A DNA stretch of 7,535 bases. Origin: Prevotellaceae bacterium UBA1716 (GTDB taxonomy: Bacteria; Bacteroidota; Bacteroidia; Bacteroidales; Bacteroidaceae). Below are positions 1 through 5,316 of this stretch, in pieces. Each line of letters begins with the position of its first letter. Position 1 is the stretch's first letter. The DNA is taken from positions 1 through 7,535 of the forward strand of contig DCIW01000127.1 of assembly GCA_002317225.1 (NCBI GenBank), in the 5' to 3' direction. The translations under genes and the position numbers were made by a program. The notes below the pieces were generated by a model. That model was not told the origin of the DNA, did no database searches, and saw nothing but the letters and a program-made list of their open reading frames with translations.

Positions 1-1
1 A

Positions 2-613
2 CTCCAGACTATCCGCGAAGTGCTTGCACAGAGCGAAACCGGTGTGAAGGGTGTTGAAGAGTCACAGTTCATTCTCGATGCTCTCAAGGGTTCGCTCAAC
101 AACGAAATCCAACTCGACCTCACTCTCGCTCGTGGTCTAAACTATTACACAGGTGCTATCTTCGAAGTTAAGGCACTTGATGTACAGATTGGTTCAATTA
201 CGGGTGGCGGTCGCTATGACAACCTCACTGGTATCTTCGGTATGCCAGGACTTTCAGGCGTTGGAATCTCATTCGGTGCAGACCGCATCTACGATGTGCT
301 CAACCAACTCGACCTCTATCCAAAGGAGGCTCAGACAGCTACTCAACTCCTCTTCATCAACTTCGGTGAGAAGGAAACTGCATACTGTCTCCCTATCGCA
401 GCAAAGGCTCGTAAGGCAGGCATTCGCACAGAAGTTTACCCAGACTCTGTGAAGATGAAGAAGCAGATGTCATACGCAAATGCTAAGAATATCTCGTTTG
501 TTGCTCTTGCAGGTGAAAATGAGATTAATGAAGGCAAGGTGACTCTCAAGAACATGGTTACTGGTGAGCAGACACTTGTCACACCAGACGAACTTGTTGA
601 GGCAATTAAGTAA
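2..613 (+). CDS. hisS: Histidyl-tRNA synthetase, C-terminal part (5' end outside window)
   Basis: This is the end of a class II aminoacyl-tRNA synthetase that charges tRNA-His in the cytoplasm. The open frame runs in from the left edge (first full codon at 2, about 203 codons visible). The GTG at 20 is an internal valine, not a start. Visible signatures in order: the histidine-binding motif LARGLNYYTGAIFE (about 133-174), the GGGRYDNL loop (about 203-226), and class II motif 3 GVGISFGADRIYDVL (about 257-301). A C-terminal anticodon-binding domain follows from about residue 104 of the GTG-numbered frame, beginning LLFINFGEKE and including the basic stretch SVKMKKQMSYANAKN. Family members are usually 420-460 residues, so roughly the last half is present. 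Codons favour C-ending forms such as CTC, unlike the AT-richer gene that follows; this suggests high expression. The stop is TAA at 611-613. Confidence 0.96.
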   Translation, partial: LQTIREVLAQSETGVKGVEESQFILDALKGSLNNEIQLDLTLARGLNYYTGAIFEVKALDVQIGSITGGGRYDNLTGIFGMPGLSGVGISFGADRIYDVLNQLDLYPKEAQTATQLLFINFGEKETAYCLPIAAKARKAGIRTEVYPDSVKMKKQMSYANAKNISFVALAGENEINEGKVTLKNMVTGEQTLVTPDELVEAIK

Positions 614-636
614 AAAAATACTTATTTTTAAAATTT

Positions 637-698
637 ATCCTACACTTCCTACACCGATTCTGCTGTTTTTGCCAGAGTTAGTGTAGGAAGTGTAGGAT
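637..698. repeat. Perfect 18-bp inverted repeat with 26-base loop downstream of hisS
   Basis: The left arm (637-654, ATCCTACACTTCCTACAC) and right arm (681-698, GTGTAGGAAGTGTAGGAT) are exact reverse complements. Each arm also contains two direct copies of TCCTACAC (or its complement GTGTAGGA) separated by one base. AT-rich sequence flanks both sides. It starts 24 bases after the hisS stop and could act as its terminator or as an mRNA 3'-end stabiliser. However, no T-run follows the stem directly (the nearest is at about 718-724), and the loop is long for an intrinsic terminator. I have an unverified impression that similar palindromes recur between Prevotella genes, which would make it a dispersed repeat. 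Confidence 0.85.
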
Positions 699-779
699 TA
701 AAATTAAAACTAAGTTGTTTTTTTGTCATTGATTGCACTTCTACTTGCCTGGTTCAGCACATAAGGACATATAGGTGAA

Positions 780-930
780 CACATAGTAATGTGAAGCCCT
801 TCACATTAGTAGTGTCAAGCCCCTCACATTAGTAGTACGAAGGTCAACACATTAGTAGTGTGTTGCTAAAAACATAGTAGTGTTTTGGTAAAAACTCTTA
901 ATAGTTTTCACTAAAACATTACTATGTTTT
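780..930. repeat. Seven-unit degenerate tandem array, period 22-23 bp, of short hairpins
   Basis: Units begin at about 781, 803, 826, 849, 872, 894 and 916, so the spacing is 22, 23, 23, 23, 22 and 22. The common core is ACATTAGTAGTGT or ACATAGTAGTGT. Most units are dyads: CACAT/ATGTG with loop AGTA (780-793), CAACACA/TGTGTTG with loop TTAGTAG (845-865), AAAACA/TGTTTT with loop TAGTAG (869-886), AAAACT/AGTTTT (891-908) and AAAACAT/ATGTTTT with loop TACT (913-930). Unit 2 keeps only a 3-bp stem (802-814) and unit 3 has no clear stem. The first core (781-792) and last core (916-927) are exact inverted copies. The period is not a multiple of three, so this is not coding repeat. It lies upstream of the DUF2339 promoter. 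Confidence 0.85.
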
Positions 931-1000
931 TGTCTATACCCTAAGCCAAGTACGAATGTAGGTTAAAAAATGGTGTCTTGACCTCTTTTGTCATTTTTTC

Positions 1001-1033
1001 TTTTGGCAATGTAAATCATTTTTTGTTACTTTG
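1001..1033 (+). promoter_or_regulatory. Bacteroidetes-type promoter candidate for the DUF2339 gene
   Basis: A -33-like TTTTG (1001-1005) stands 21 bases before a -7-like TACTTTG (1027-1033). The second element is one base shorter than the TAnnTTTG consensus. Transcription would start near 1039, leaving a leader of about 25 bases before the ATG at 1065. The fit supports choosing that ATG over the in-frame TTG at 978, which lies upstream of the promoter. Confidence 0.5.
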
Positions 1034-1064
1034 TGCCCAAATCCTAAAACCTAAAATAGCATAT

Positions 1065-3332
1065 ATGAATTCAATGGTAATAATACTCTTAATAATTGCG
1101 ATAGTCTATTTCATGGCCAATCGTAAGGATAAAAACAATATTGCATCCGATTCACTACAGCAGGAAAGAGAGATTACAATACTTCGCCGCAGACTCAATT
1201 CGATGGAGAGGCGAATTGATATGCTCGAGCAAAAGTTGGGAGATGCAAATGTGATTGTTGAGCGAGAAGAAGAGTCTGTTGGTGTGTCGCCAGAAGATTG
1301 TATGCAAGTGGTAGAGGAGAAGCCGATTGTGGAAGATATAGTTGATGAGTCTCCAATGGTTAATCATGAAAGCCCTATTGTCGAAAGCGATCCTTCAAAT
1401 ATAGCAGACAATCCAACTCCTGTGTTTGATGAGGAAAATTCGATTCGTGAAACTCCAATTACTGAAACACAACAAGTTGAAACTCCAATTTCCGAGTCTC
1501 AAAAGTCTTCATTCTCCGAAATGAATATTGGAAAGACACTTATGAGTGTGCTTGCTTCAATACTCATTTTCATCAGTTTCGTTCGCTTTGGAGGCATCAT
1601 CCAACAGAACCTGACTGATACTGCAAAAGTCTGCATCATGTATGGTATCAGTTTGCTTGCTGCTGGTATTGGACTTTGGAAGATGCGTGATGAGGGCAAG
1701 TACAAGATATTATATACTGCTTTGGCGGCTTGCGGACTTGGTTCGGTTTATATAACGAGTTTGGTTTCTTATTTTGTATTCAATCAACTTTCGGACATCG
1801 GATTAGTTTCTGTGATTGGTGTTTGGATAGCCGTTCTCGTTTATTTGTCTCGAAAACGTAACCTCGTATTTACTATAATATGTAATATAGGTATCCTCAT
1901 TGCAACATGCCTTACCGTAATGCAATGGCCAGAATCCCTTCTCGGATTTGGATTGTTTATGGTGAGCATAACAGCACTTTATGTTGTCAGTCGCACCAAA
2001 GAACTCAGTTACGATTGGTGGTTGTTTGTACAGATACCTATCGTTTGTTTGGCGATGATGTTAGAGAGCATGAGCACGATTTCTTTGATATGCTATGCAA
2101 TATCTGTGACTATCGTTATCGTTTGGCAGTTGTACCACTATAAGATTGATAGCAAAAATGCTATTGCTTTTTTGGTAAATACCATTTTTACATATATCAC
2201 ATTGGGAGTTTGTACCGCGGCATTATGTGAGAATTGGGCAGATGACACTTTGAAGAATTATTGGAATTACAGGCCAGAACCAAACTATGTCTTTGCACTC
2301 TTGATAATTGCTGGATGTATTTACTATTACAGACGATTTAAGGAAACGAAGGTGTACTATGTGTTCTTAGTACCATTTGTTATTTCAGCATTGCTTTTGC
2401 CACATCTTTACTATGGCAAAATCTACCAAACCTCTATTGGATATATTCTTCCTGCTGTAGCATTGCTTGCTTTAGGGGCATGGAAAAAGGATTGGTTGTT
2501 CCGAGGTTTTGGTTATGCTTACTTGATGGGTTATCTTGTGGGAAGTGCTTCTTCAGTACCTCTCGTTGCAAAGGTTGGAGTCTTTGCTGTGGTGATGGTA
2601 TTGATGGTTTTGTGGACGATTCGCCACTACAGTGAGATTGAGAAGTTTGTACTTACTTTTATGGCAATTGCCGCTTTGTTCGTATGTCAACAGAACCAAT
2701 TGTTTGACACCGTTTCGGCATTTGTTATGGTTGGATTCATTAGCCTTTTCGCCAACACAAGGTGTTATCATACCAACTTGTTAACGAAAAAGACAGAGGA
2801 AACTTCAACTGCAGTTGGATATCTCATCAATTTGGTTGTGCTTATTTGTGGCATAACTCTCTTACCAAAGGGGGATGCAGCAAATTTCATTCTCATGGGT
2901 AATGAAATAATGTATACTGAGTATATTCGTCTCTCTGTACTTATCATGATGGTTGTTGCTTTGACTTTGATAAATAATAAGAAGCTGATTGAAGAACCTC
3001 AAATTGGTGAATCTGCTGCATGCATATATATAGGAATAAAGATTTGTATTGTGGTGTTGGCTGTACTATTGAAGTTCCAGGCTCTTCAGTTTGTTATTTC
3101 TATCGTCGGAATTGCAATAGCGATAATCTTCATAATTATTGGTTTCAGATTCAGTCTCAAGGCATTCCGCCTCTATGGTCTTGCTCTTACAATGATTTGC
3201 GTGCTCAAACTTGCACTATTCGACATTGAGTATAGTACGTCTATCATGAAACCTGTTGGGTTCTTCGTTGCGGGTGCTCTTTGCTATTCTATCAGTTGGT
3301 TATACTCACGATTGGAGAAGAAGAATATGTGA
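1065..3332 (+). CDS. DUF2339-type polytopic inner-membrane protein
   Basis: A 755-residue protein of unknown function, probably in the inner membrane. Order of parts: an N-terminal membrane helix (residues 4-18), a coiled coil (about 30-60, with QQEREITILRRRLNSMERR), and an acidic, Pro- and Thr-rich linker (about 65-150). After residue about 155 come many hydrophobic segments, perhaps 18-22 helices, to the C-terminus. The entry segment NIGKTLMSVLASILIFISFVRFGG, followed by a gated run of helices, resembles DUF2339 membrane proteins, which share the layout of N-terminal helix, coiled coil and many helices. The start at ATG 1065 is chosen because the preceding 29 in-frame codons would overlap the promoter; ATG 1074 is also possible. 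It appears monocistronic, with a terminator directly downstream. The many helices could suggest transport or envelope work, but no catalytic motif is visible. The DUF2339 assignment rests on architecture and remembered motifs. Confidence 0.8.
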   Translation: MNSMVIILLIIAIVYFMANRKDKNNIASDSLQQEREITILRRRLNSMERRIDMLEQKLGDANVIVEREEESVGVSPEDCMQVVEEKPIVEDIVDESPMVNHESPIVESDPSNIADNPTPVFDEENSIRETPITETQQVETPISESQKSSFSEMNIGKTLMSVLASILIFISFVRFGGIIQQNLTDTAKVCIMYGISLLAAGIGLWKMRDEGKYKILYTALAACGLGSVYITSLVSYFVFNQLSDIGLVSVIGVWIAVLVYLSRKRNLVFTIICNIGILIATCLTVMQWPESLLGFGLFMVSITALYVVSRTKELSYDWWLFVQIPIVCLAMMLESMSTISLICYAISVTIVIVWQLYHYKIDSKNAIAFLVNTIFTYITLGVCTAALCENWADDTLKNYWNYRPEPNYVFALLIIAGCIYYYRRFKETKVYYVFLVPFVISALLLPHLYYGKIYQTSIGYILPAVALLALGAWKKDWLFRGFGYAYLMGYLVGSASSVPLVAKVGVFAVVMVLMVLWTIRHYSEIEKFVLTFMAIAALFVCQQNQLFDTVSAFVMVGFISLFANTRCYHTNLLTKKTEETSTAVGYLINLVVLICGITLLPKGDAANFILMGNEIMYTEYIRLSVLIMMVVALTLINNKKLIEEPQIGESAACIYIGIKICIVVLAVLLKFQALQFVISIVGIAIAIIFIIIGFRFSLKAFRLYGLALTMICVLKLALFDIEYSTSIMKPVGFFVAGALCYSISWLYSRLEKKNM
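1448..1490 (+). repeat. 13-bp direct repeat in the linker of the DUF2339 protein
   Basis: TGAAACTCCAATT occurs at 1448-1460 and again at 1478-1490, exactly 30 bases apart. It encodes a repeated ETPI motif in the unstructured acidic linker. ESPI occurs nearby as a related variant. This looks like a small in-frame duplication in a region with little structural constraint. Confidence 0.8.
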
Positions 3333-3343
3333 TGTCTGAATGC

Positions 3344-3387
3344 AAAAAGGCTGGATACTTGGTCAATCCAAATATCCAGCCTTTTTT
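3344..3387. terminator. Bidirectional intrinsic terminator between convergent genes
   Basis: The left arm (3344-3357, AAAAAGGCTGGATA) pairs fully with the right arm (3373-3386). The inner part can add TTGG/CCAA (3359-3362 with 3368-3371) around loop TCAAT. A run of six T (3382-3387) serves the + strand DUF2339 transcript. The five A at 3344-3348 become the U-run for the minus-strand transcript. The right arm lies inside the minus-strand gene and encodes its last residues KKAGYLD plus the stop. Confidence 0.92.
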
Positions 3388-3977
3388 AGTTCTTCTGCTG
3401 CTATGCATACTTCATCGTACCATTCCTTTCCGAAGCGTTGAATGAGCGGATCTTTGAGGAATTTGTAAACGGGAAGTTGTAGTTTCTTACCGAGTTGTCG
3501 AGCAGGTTCGCATACGTCCCACTTATGAACATTCACACCAACAGTATCACCTATCTTTGCAAGGCGAACAGGGTAGAGGGCACAAGAGATTGGTTTCTGC
3601 CAATGGAACTTGCCCTGGCGAAAGGCACCATCAATAGCGCAAAGAGCACAACGTGGCCCACGAGTCTTGCCTCCATCAAGCGAAATGTTATCATACTTCA
3701 CGAAGACACAATCCTTGCCGTTGATGATTTGAGTTACGAGTTCTCCATCACGATCAGGATAAACCACACCTTCATTCTCGATGATTTCTTGTGCCTTTTG
3801 AGGCAGTTCATCCTTCACCACCTCGTAAGCTTCTTCGAGTTCTGCAACCTCGTCTATATTCACTGGAGCACCTGCATCGCCTTCCACACAACAAGCACCG
3901 TGGCACTTGCTAAGGTCGCAGCAGAACATCACCTTGAACAAATCGAGGGAAACGAGTATACCTAATATTTCAATCAT
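3363..3977 (-). CDS. DUF3109 family cysteine-rich protein
   Basis: A 204-residue soluble protein without a signal peptide, biochemical role unknown. The sequence fits DUF3109: a short beta-like start MIEILGILVSLDLF, then FCCDLSKCHGACCVEGDAGAP (residues 18-38) with Cys 19, 20, 25, 29 and 30. Further conserved-looking cysteines are C90, C110 and C113, then PISCALYP (129-136) and HKWDVC (151-156), and a C-terminal region VYKFLKDPLIQRFGKEWYDE. The clustered cysteines resemble a metal- or Fe-S-binding site of the kind proposed for YkgJ-like proteins; that is inference. The ATG at 3977 is chosen because family members begin about this far before the first cysteine cluster. The gene is convergent with the DUF2339 gene and its last codons form one arm of the shared terminator. 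It has its own promoter candidate and seems to be transcribed alone. Confidence 0.88.
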   Translation of the reverse strand: MIEILGILVSLDLFKVMFCCDLSKCHGACCVEGDAGAPVNIDEVAELEEAYEVVKDELPQKAQEIIENEGVVYPDRDGELVTQIINGKDCVFVKYDNISLDGGKTRGPRCALCAIDGAFRQGKFHWQKPISCALYPVRLAKIGDTVGVNVHKWDVCEPARQLGKKLQLPVYKFLKDPLIQRFGKEWYDEVCIAAEELKKAGYLD

Positions 3978-3994
3978 AAATGTTATTTTGTGTG

Positions 3995-4026
3995 CGAAGT
4001 TACGAAAATTTAATCAATTAGTCGAT
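3995..4026 (-). promoter_or_regulatory. Promoter candidate for the DUF3109 gene
   Basis: Read on the minus strand, TAACTTCG (4002-3995) matches TAnnTTTG with one change. It is preceded by the T-rich stretch common before Bacteroidetes -7 elements. A weak -33 candidate, ATCG (4026-4023), lies 20 bases upstream. The ATG at 3977 would then have a leader of roughly 12 bases or a little more. The -33 match is poor, so confidence is moderate. Confidence 0.45.
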
Positions 4027-4033
4027 AACAATT

Positions 4034-4192
4034 AAGTTTTTTCTTACTTTTTATCTTGAAGACGCTTGAAAAGATAGAAAAACATAAGGTCGTTAATAAG
4101 ACACTTCTAAAGTGTTTTTGCATGAGAAATGCAGTGAAAACGCAAACAACCCTTGACTTATATCATTAAAATAAAGTTTTTTCTTACTTTTT
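4034..4192. repeat. 19-bp perfect direct repeat pair, 140 bases apart
   Basis: AAGTTTTTTCTTACTTTTT occurs at 4034-4052 and 4174-4192. The second copy ends 12 bases before the TTG of the orphan + strand promoter and could be an upstream AT-rich promoter element. The first copy has no recognisable promoter after it. The sequence is T-rich, but it includes the non-homopolymer core CTTAC, so a chance 19-base match is unlikely. Confidence 0.75.
4101..4133. other. Two adjacent small hairpins in the intergenic region
   Basis: ACACTT (4101-4106) pairs with AAGTGT (4110-4115) around loop CTA and is followed by four T. TGCAT (4119-4123) pairs with ATGCA (4129-4133) around GAGAA. The first resembles a very short terminator on the + strand, but no gene leads into it. 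Stems of 5-6 bp can arise by chance in AT-rich DNA. Confidence 0.35.
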
Positions 4193-4204
4193 TTGTTCTA
4201 TCTA

Positions 4205-4234
4205 TTGACAATATCCTCAAAAGTCGTACCTTTG
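4205..4234 (+). promoter_or_regulatory. Strong Bacteroidetes promoter with no protein gene downstream
   Basis: TTGACA (4205-4210) and a perfect TAnnTTTG match, TACCTTTG (4227-4234), are separated by 19 bases counted from TTG. This is the best promoter in the window. The start point should fall near 4239-4242. The nearest downstream genes are on the opposite strand, so its product is the short RNA annotated next. Confidence 0.8.
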
Positions 4235-4239
4235 CAACG

Positions 4240-4303
4240 TGTTTTTCATAGTATTAGATTTAAGGTTAACAAAAGGTTGGGTTACGGCGGTAACCCTTTT
4301 TTT
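4240..4303 (+). ncRNA. Candidate small RNA, about 64 nt, intergenic
   Basis: It is defined by the consensus promoter just upstream and an intrinsic terminator at its 3' end. The body is an AT-rich, probably unstructured stretch (about 4241-4278, including TAGATTTAAGGTTAACAAAA), then the GGGTTAC/GTAACCC hairpin and seven T. Both flanking genes are on the minus strand, so it cannot be a leader of either. Read-through would run to the ribF-end hairpin (4337-4377) and be antisense to the ribF 3' end. A 24-codon frame beginning with GTG at 4239 overlaps the whole RNA but has no ribosome-binding site and runs through the terminator, so I do not call it coding. I have an unverified impression that the body sequence recurs in other Bacteroidales. 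The exact 5' end is inferred. Confidence 0.65.
4279..4303 (+). terminator. Intrinsic terminator of the small RNA
   Basis: GGGTTAC (4279-4285) pairs perfectly with GTAACCC (4290-4296) around loop GGCG, followed by seven T (4297-4303). The run AAAAGG upstream (4271-4276) could pair with CCTTTT as an alternative or extended base. Confidence 0.88.
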
Positions 4304-4336
4304 ATGCTCATAAGTATTTTCAATATAAAAACAAAC

Positions 4337-4377
4337 GCCGGAGGTGTTGCTTAGCAATACTTCCGGCATTCTTTTTT
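4337..4377. terminator. Terminator hairpin covering the ribF stop codon
   Basis: GCCGGAGGTGTTGC (4337-4350) pairs with GCAATACTTCCGGC (4354-4367) around TTA. As + strand RNA all 14 positions pair, two of them G-U, and a T-run (4372-4377) follows. As minus-strand RNA the same two positions become A-C mismatches, and the downstream U-rich stretch comes from 4327-4335. It probably ends the ribF transcription unit and also blocks + strand read-through from the small RNA. One arm encodes the last RibF residues and the loop is its stop codon. Confidence 0.85.
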
Positions 4378-5298
4378 GTCTATTTCGAGTTGCTTAACCA
4401 ACTCTTCAATATTTACAAACTTTTGTTCTGGTCGAAGGAACGTGATAAACTCAATCGTTATCTCATCTCCATAAAGGTCGCCCTCGTAATCGAGCAGATG
4501 AACTTCGAGTGATCTTTGCGGACCATTATCAAGAGTAGGACGATAACCTATATTCATCATTCCTATGTGTCCAAGTGCCTTCACGCAGTAGACTCCGTTC
4601 ATCGGGATTAGTTTGTCTTCATCCACATCTACATTTGCCGTAGGGAAACCAATCTTTCTGCCTACATGAAAACCGTTCACCACCTTACCTTTTATATAAT
4701 AGGAGTAGCCAAGCACCTTGTTTGCAGTATTTATGTCACCTTCATTTAAGGCATTGCGAACTACAGTTGATGAGGCTTTGAAGTCGGCAGGTAGTTCTTT
4801 GTTTTGAATCACCTCAATTCCTAATTCCTTGCCATATTCTACATAGTCTGCAAAAGTCTTGTGGTCATGCCCAAAATGATTGTCATAACCAATGATAAGC
4901 ACCTTGACATTAAGTTGATCCTTAAGGATTTTCTGCATGAATTCGCGTGCAGAAAGCAACGACAATTCTTTTGTGAACTCAAGAAGTGCAATGCTATCTA
5001 CTCCTGTCTTCTTGAGCAATTCTGTTTTCTCTTCAGCAAGAGTGAGGAGTTGTGGTTTGAAGTCAGGACGAAGCACCTTCAAAGGATGATTGGGAAAAGT
5101 CACAACCATAGAGGCAAGTCCACGTTTTTGTGCTTGCTCAATGACCTGAGTCACCACAAATTGATGCCCTTGATGCACACCATCAAAGGAGCCAATGGTA
5201 GCAACGGCCCCCCGCCCCCCAAGGGGGAGGCCATCCGGATTGTTATAGGGTGAATAGTTTGTTATTTCTATATTATATTTCATTCTAAATGTATTCAT
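4351..5298 (-). CDS. ribF: Bifunctional riboflavin kinase / FAD synthetase
   Basis: Cytoplasmic enzyme that phosphorylates riboflavin to FMN and adenylates FMN to FAD. At 315 residues it is the normal size for bacterial RibF. The N-terminal nucleotidyltransferase domain (about 31-185) shows ATIGSFDGVHQGHQ (33-46), TFPNHPLKVL (67-76), GYDNHFG (137-143) and SSTVVR (176-181). The C-terminal kinase domain (about 200-305) shows GRKIGFPTAN (213-222), GVYCV (235-239), MNIGYRPT and EVHLLDYEGDLYGDEI, with E265 in the expected catalytic position. Residues 21-30 (PDGLPLGGRG) lie just before the first motif, where family members have no such segment, and are encoded by a GC-rich block that looks inserted. 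The start is ATG 5298; the in-frame ATG at 5283 is equally plausible. It sits 18 bases after the SpmA-SpmB fusion and is probably the last gene of that operon. Confidence 0.95.
   Translation of the reverse strand: MNTFRMKYNIEITNYSPYNNPDGLPLGGRGAVATIGSFDGVHQGHQFVVTQVIEQAQKRGLASMVVTFPNHPLKVLRPDFKPQLLTLAEEKTELLKKTGVDSIALLEFTKELSLLSAREFMQKILKDQLNVKVLIIGYDNHFGHDHKTFADYVEYGKELGIEVIQNKELPADFKASSTVVRNALNEGDINTANKVLGYSYYIKGKVVNGFHVGRKIGFPTANVDVDEDKLIPMNGVYCVKALGHIGMMNIGYRPTLDNGPQRSLEVHLLDYEGDLYGDEITIEFITFLRPEQKFVNIEELVKQLEIDKKECRKYC
5205..5237. repeat. GC-rich imperfect palindrome inside the 5' part of ribF
   Basis: This 33-base block is almost pure G+C in otherwise moderate-GC DNA. It contains two tandem GCCCCCC heptamers (5207-5220) facing GGGGG (5223-5227), bounded by GGCC at 5206-5209 and 5229-5232. 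On the minus strand it encodes roughly PDGLPLGGRGA in RibF. It resembles GC-rich short repeats I associate with Bacteroidales intergenic DNA; that recollection is unverified. Confidence 0.7.
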
Positions 5299-5316
5299 AC
5301 GCTGCCCTTGGAGGGT

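Noticed and set aside
20..22. GTG at 20 as start of a short hisS-like gene
   Set aside because: The frame is open upstream, and the visible protein is plainly the continuation of a full HisRS.
780..930. Array considered as a CRISPR locus
   Set aside because: Units are contiguous with a 22-23 bp period, with no unique spacers between identical repeats, and no cas genes are near.
978..1064. TTG at 978 as start of the DUF2339 protein
   Set aside because: It would place the start upstream of the promoter elements at 1001-1033 and add a second hydrophobic leader; ATG 1065 fits better.
3495..3965. 156-codon + strand frame opposite the DUF3109 gene
   Set aside because: It is antisense to a well-supported gene, resembles no family, and has no promoter or ribosome site.
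4154..4177. TTGACT followed by ATTAAAATAAAG as a sigma-70-type promoter
   Set aside because: Bacteroidetes do not use that pattern, and no TAnnTTTG lies at the right spacing; AT-richness explains it.
4239..4313. 24-codon GTG frame across the small RNA
   Set aside because: It has no ribosome-binding site, the start would be at or before the transcript's 5' end, and the frame passes through the terminator.
5299..5316. FMN riboswitch or separate promoter ahead of ribF
   Set aside because: Only 18 bases separate it from the upstream gene, and no FMN-aptamer motifs are visible.
5301..5316. CCCT/AGGG mini-hairpin hiding a possible AAGGG ribosome site before ribF
   Set aside because: The stem is only 4 bp and ribosome sites are weakly used in this phylum, so the support is too thin.
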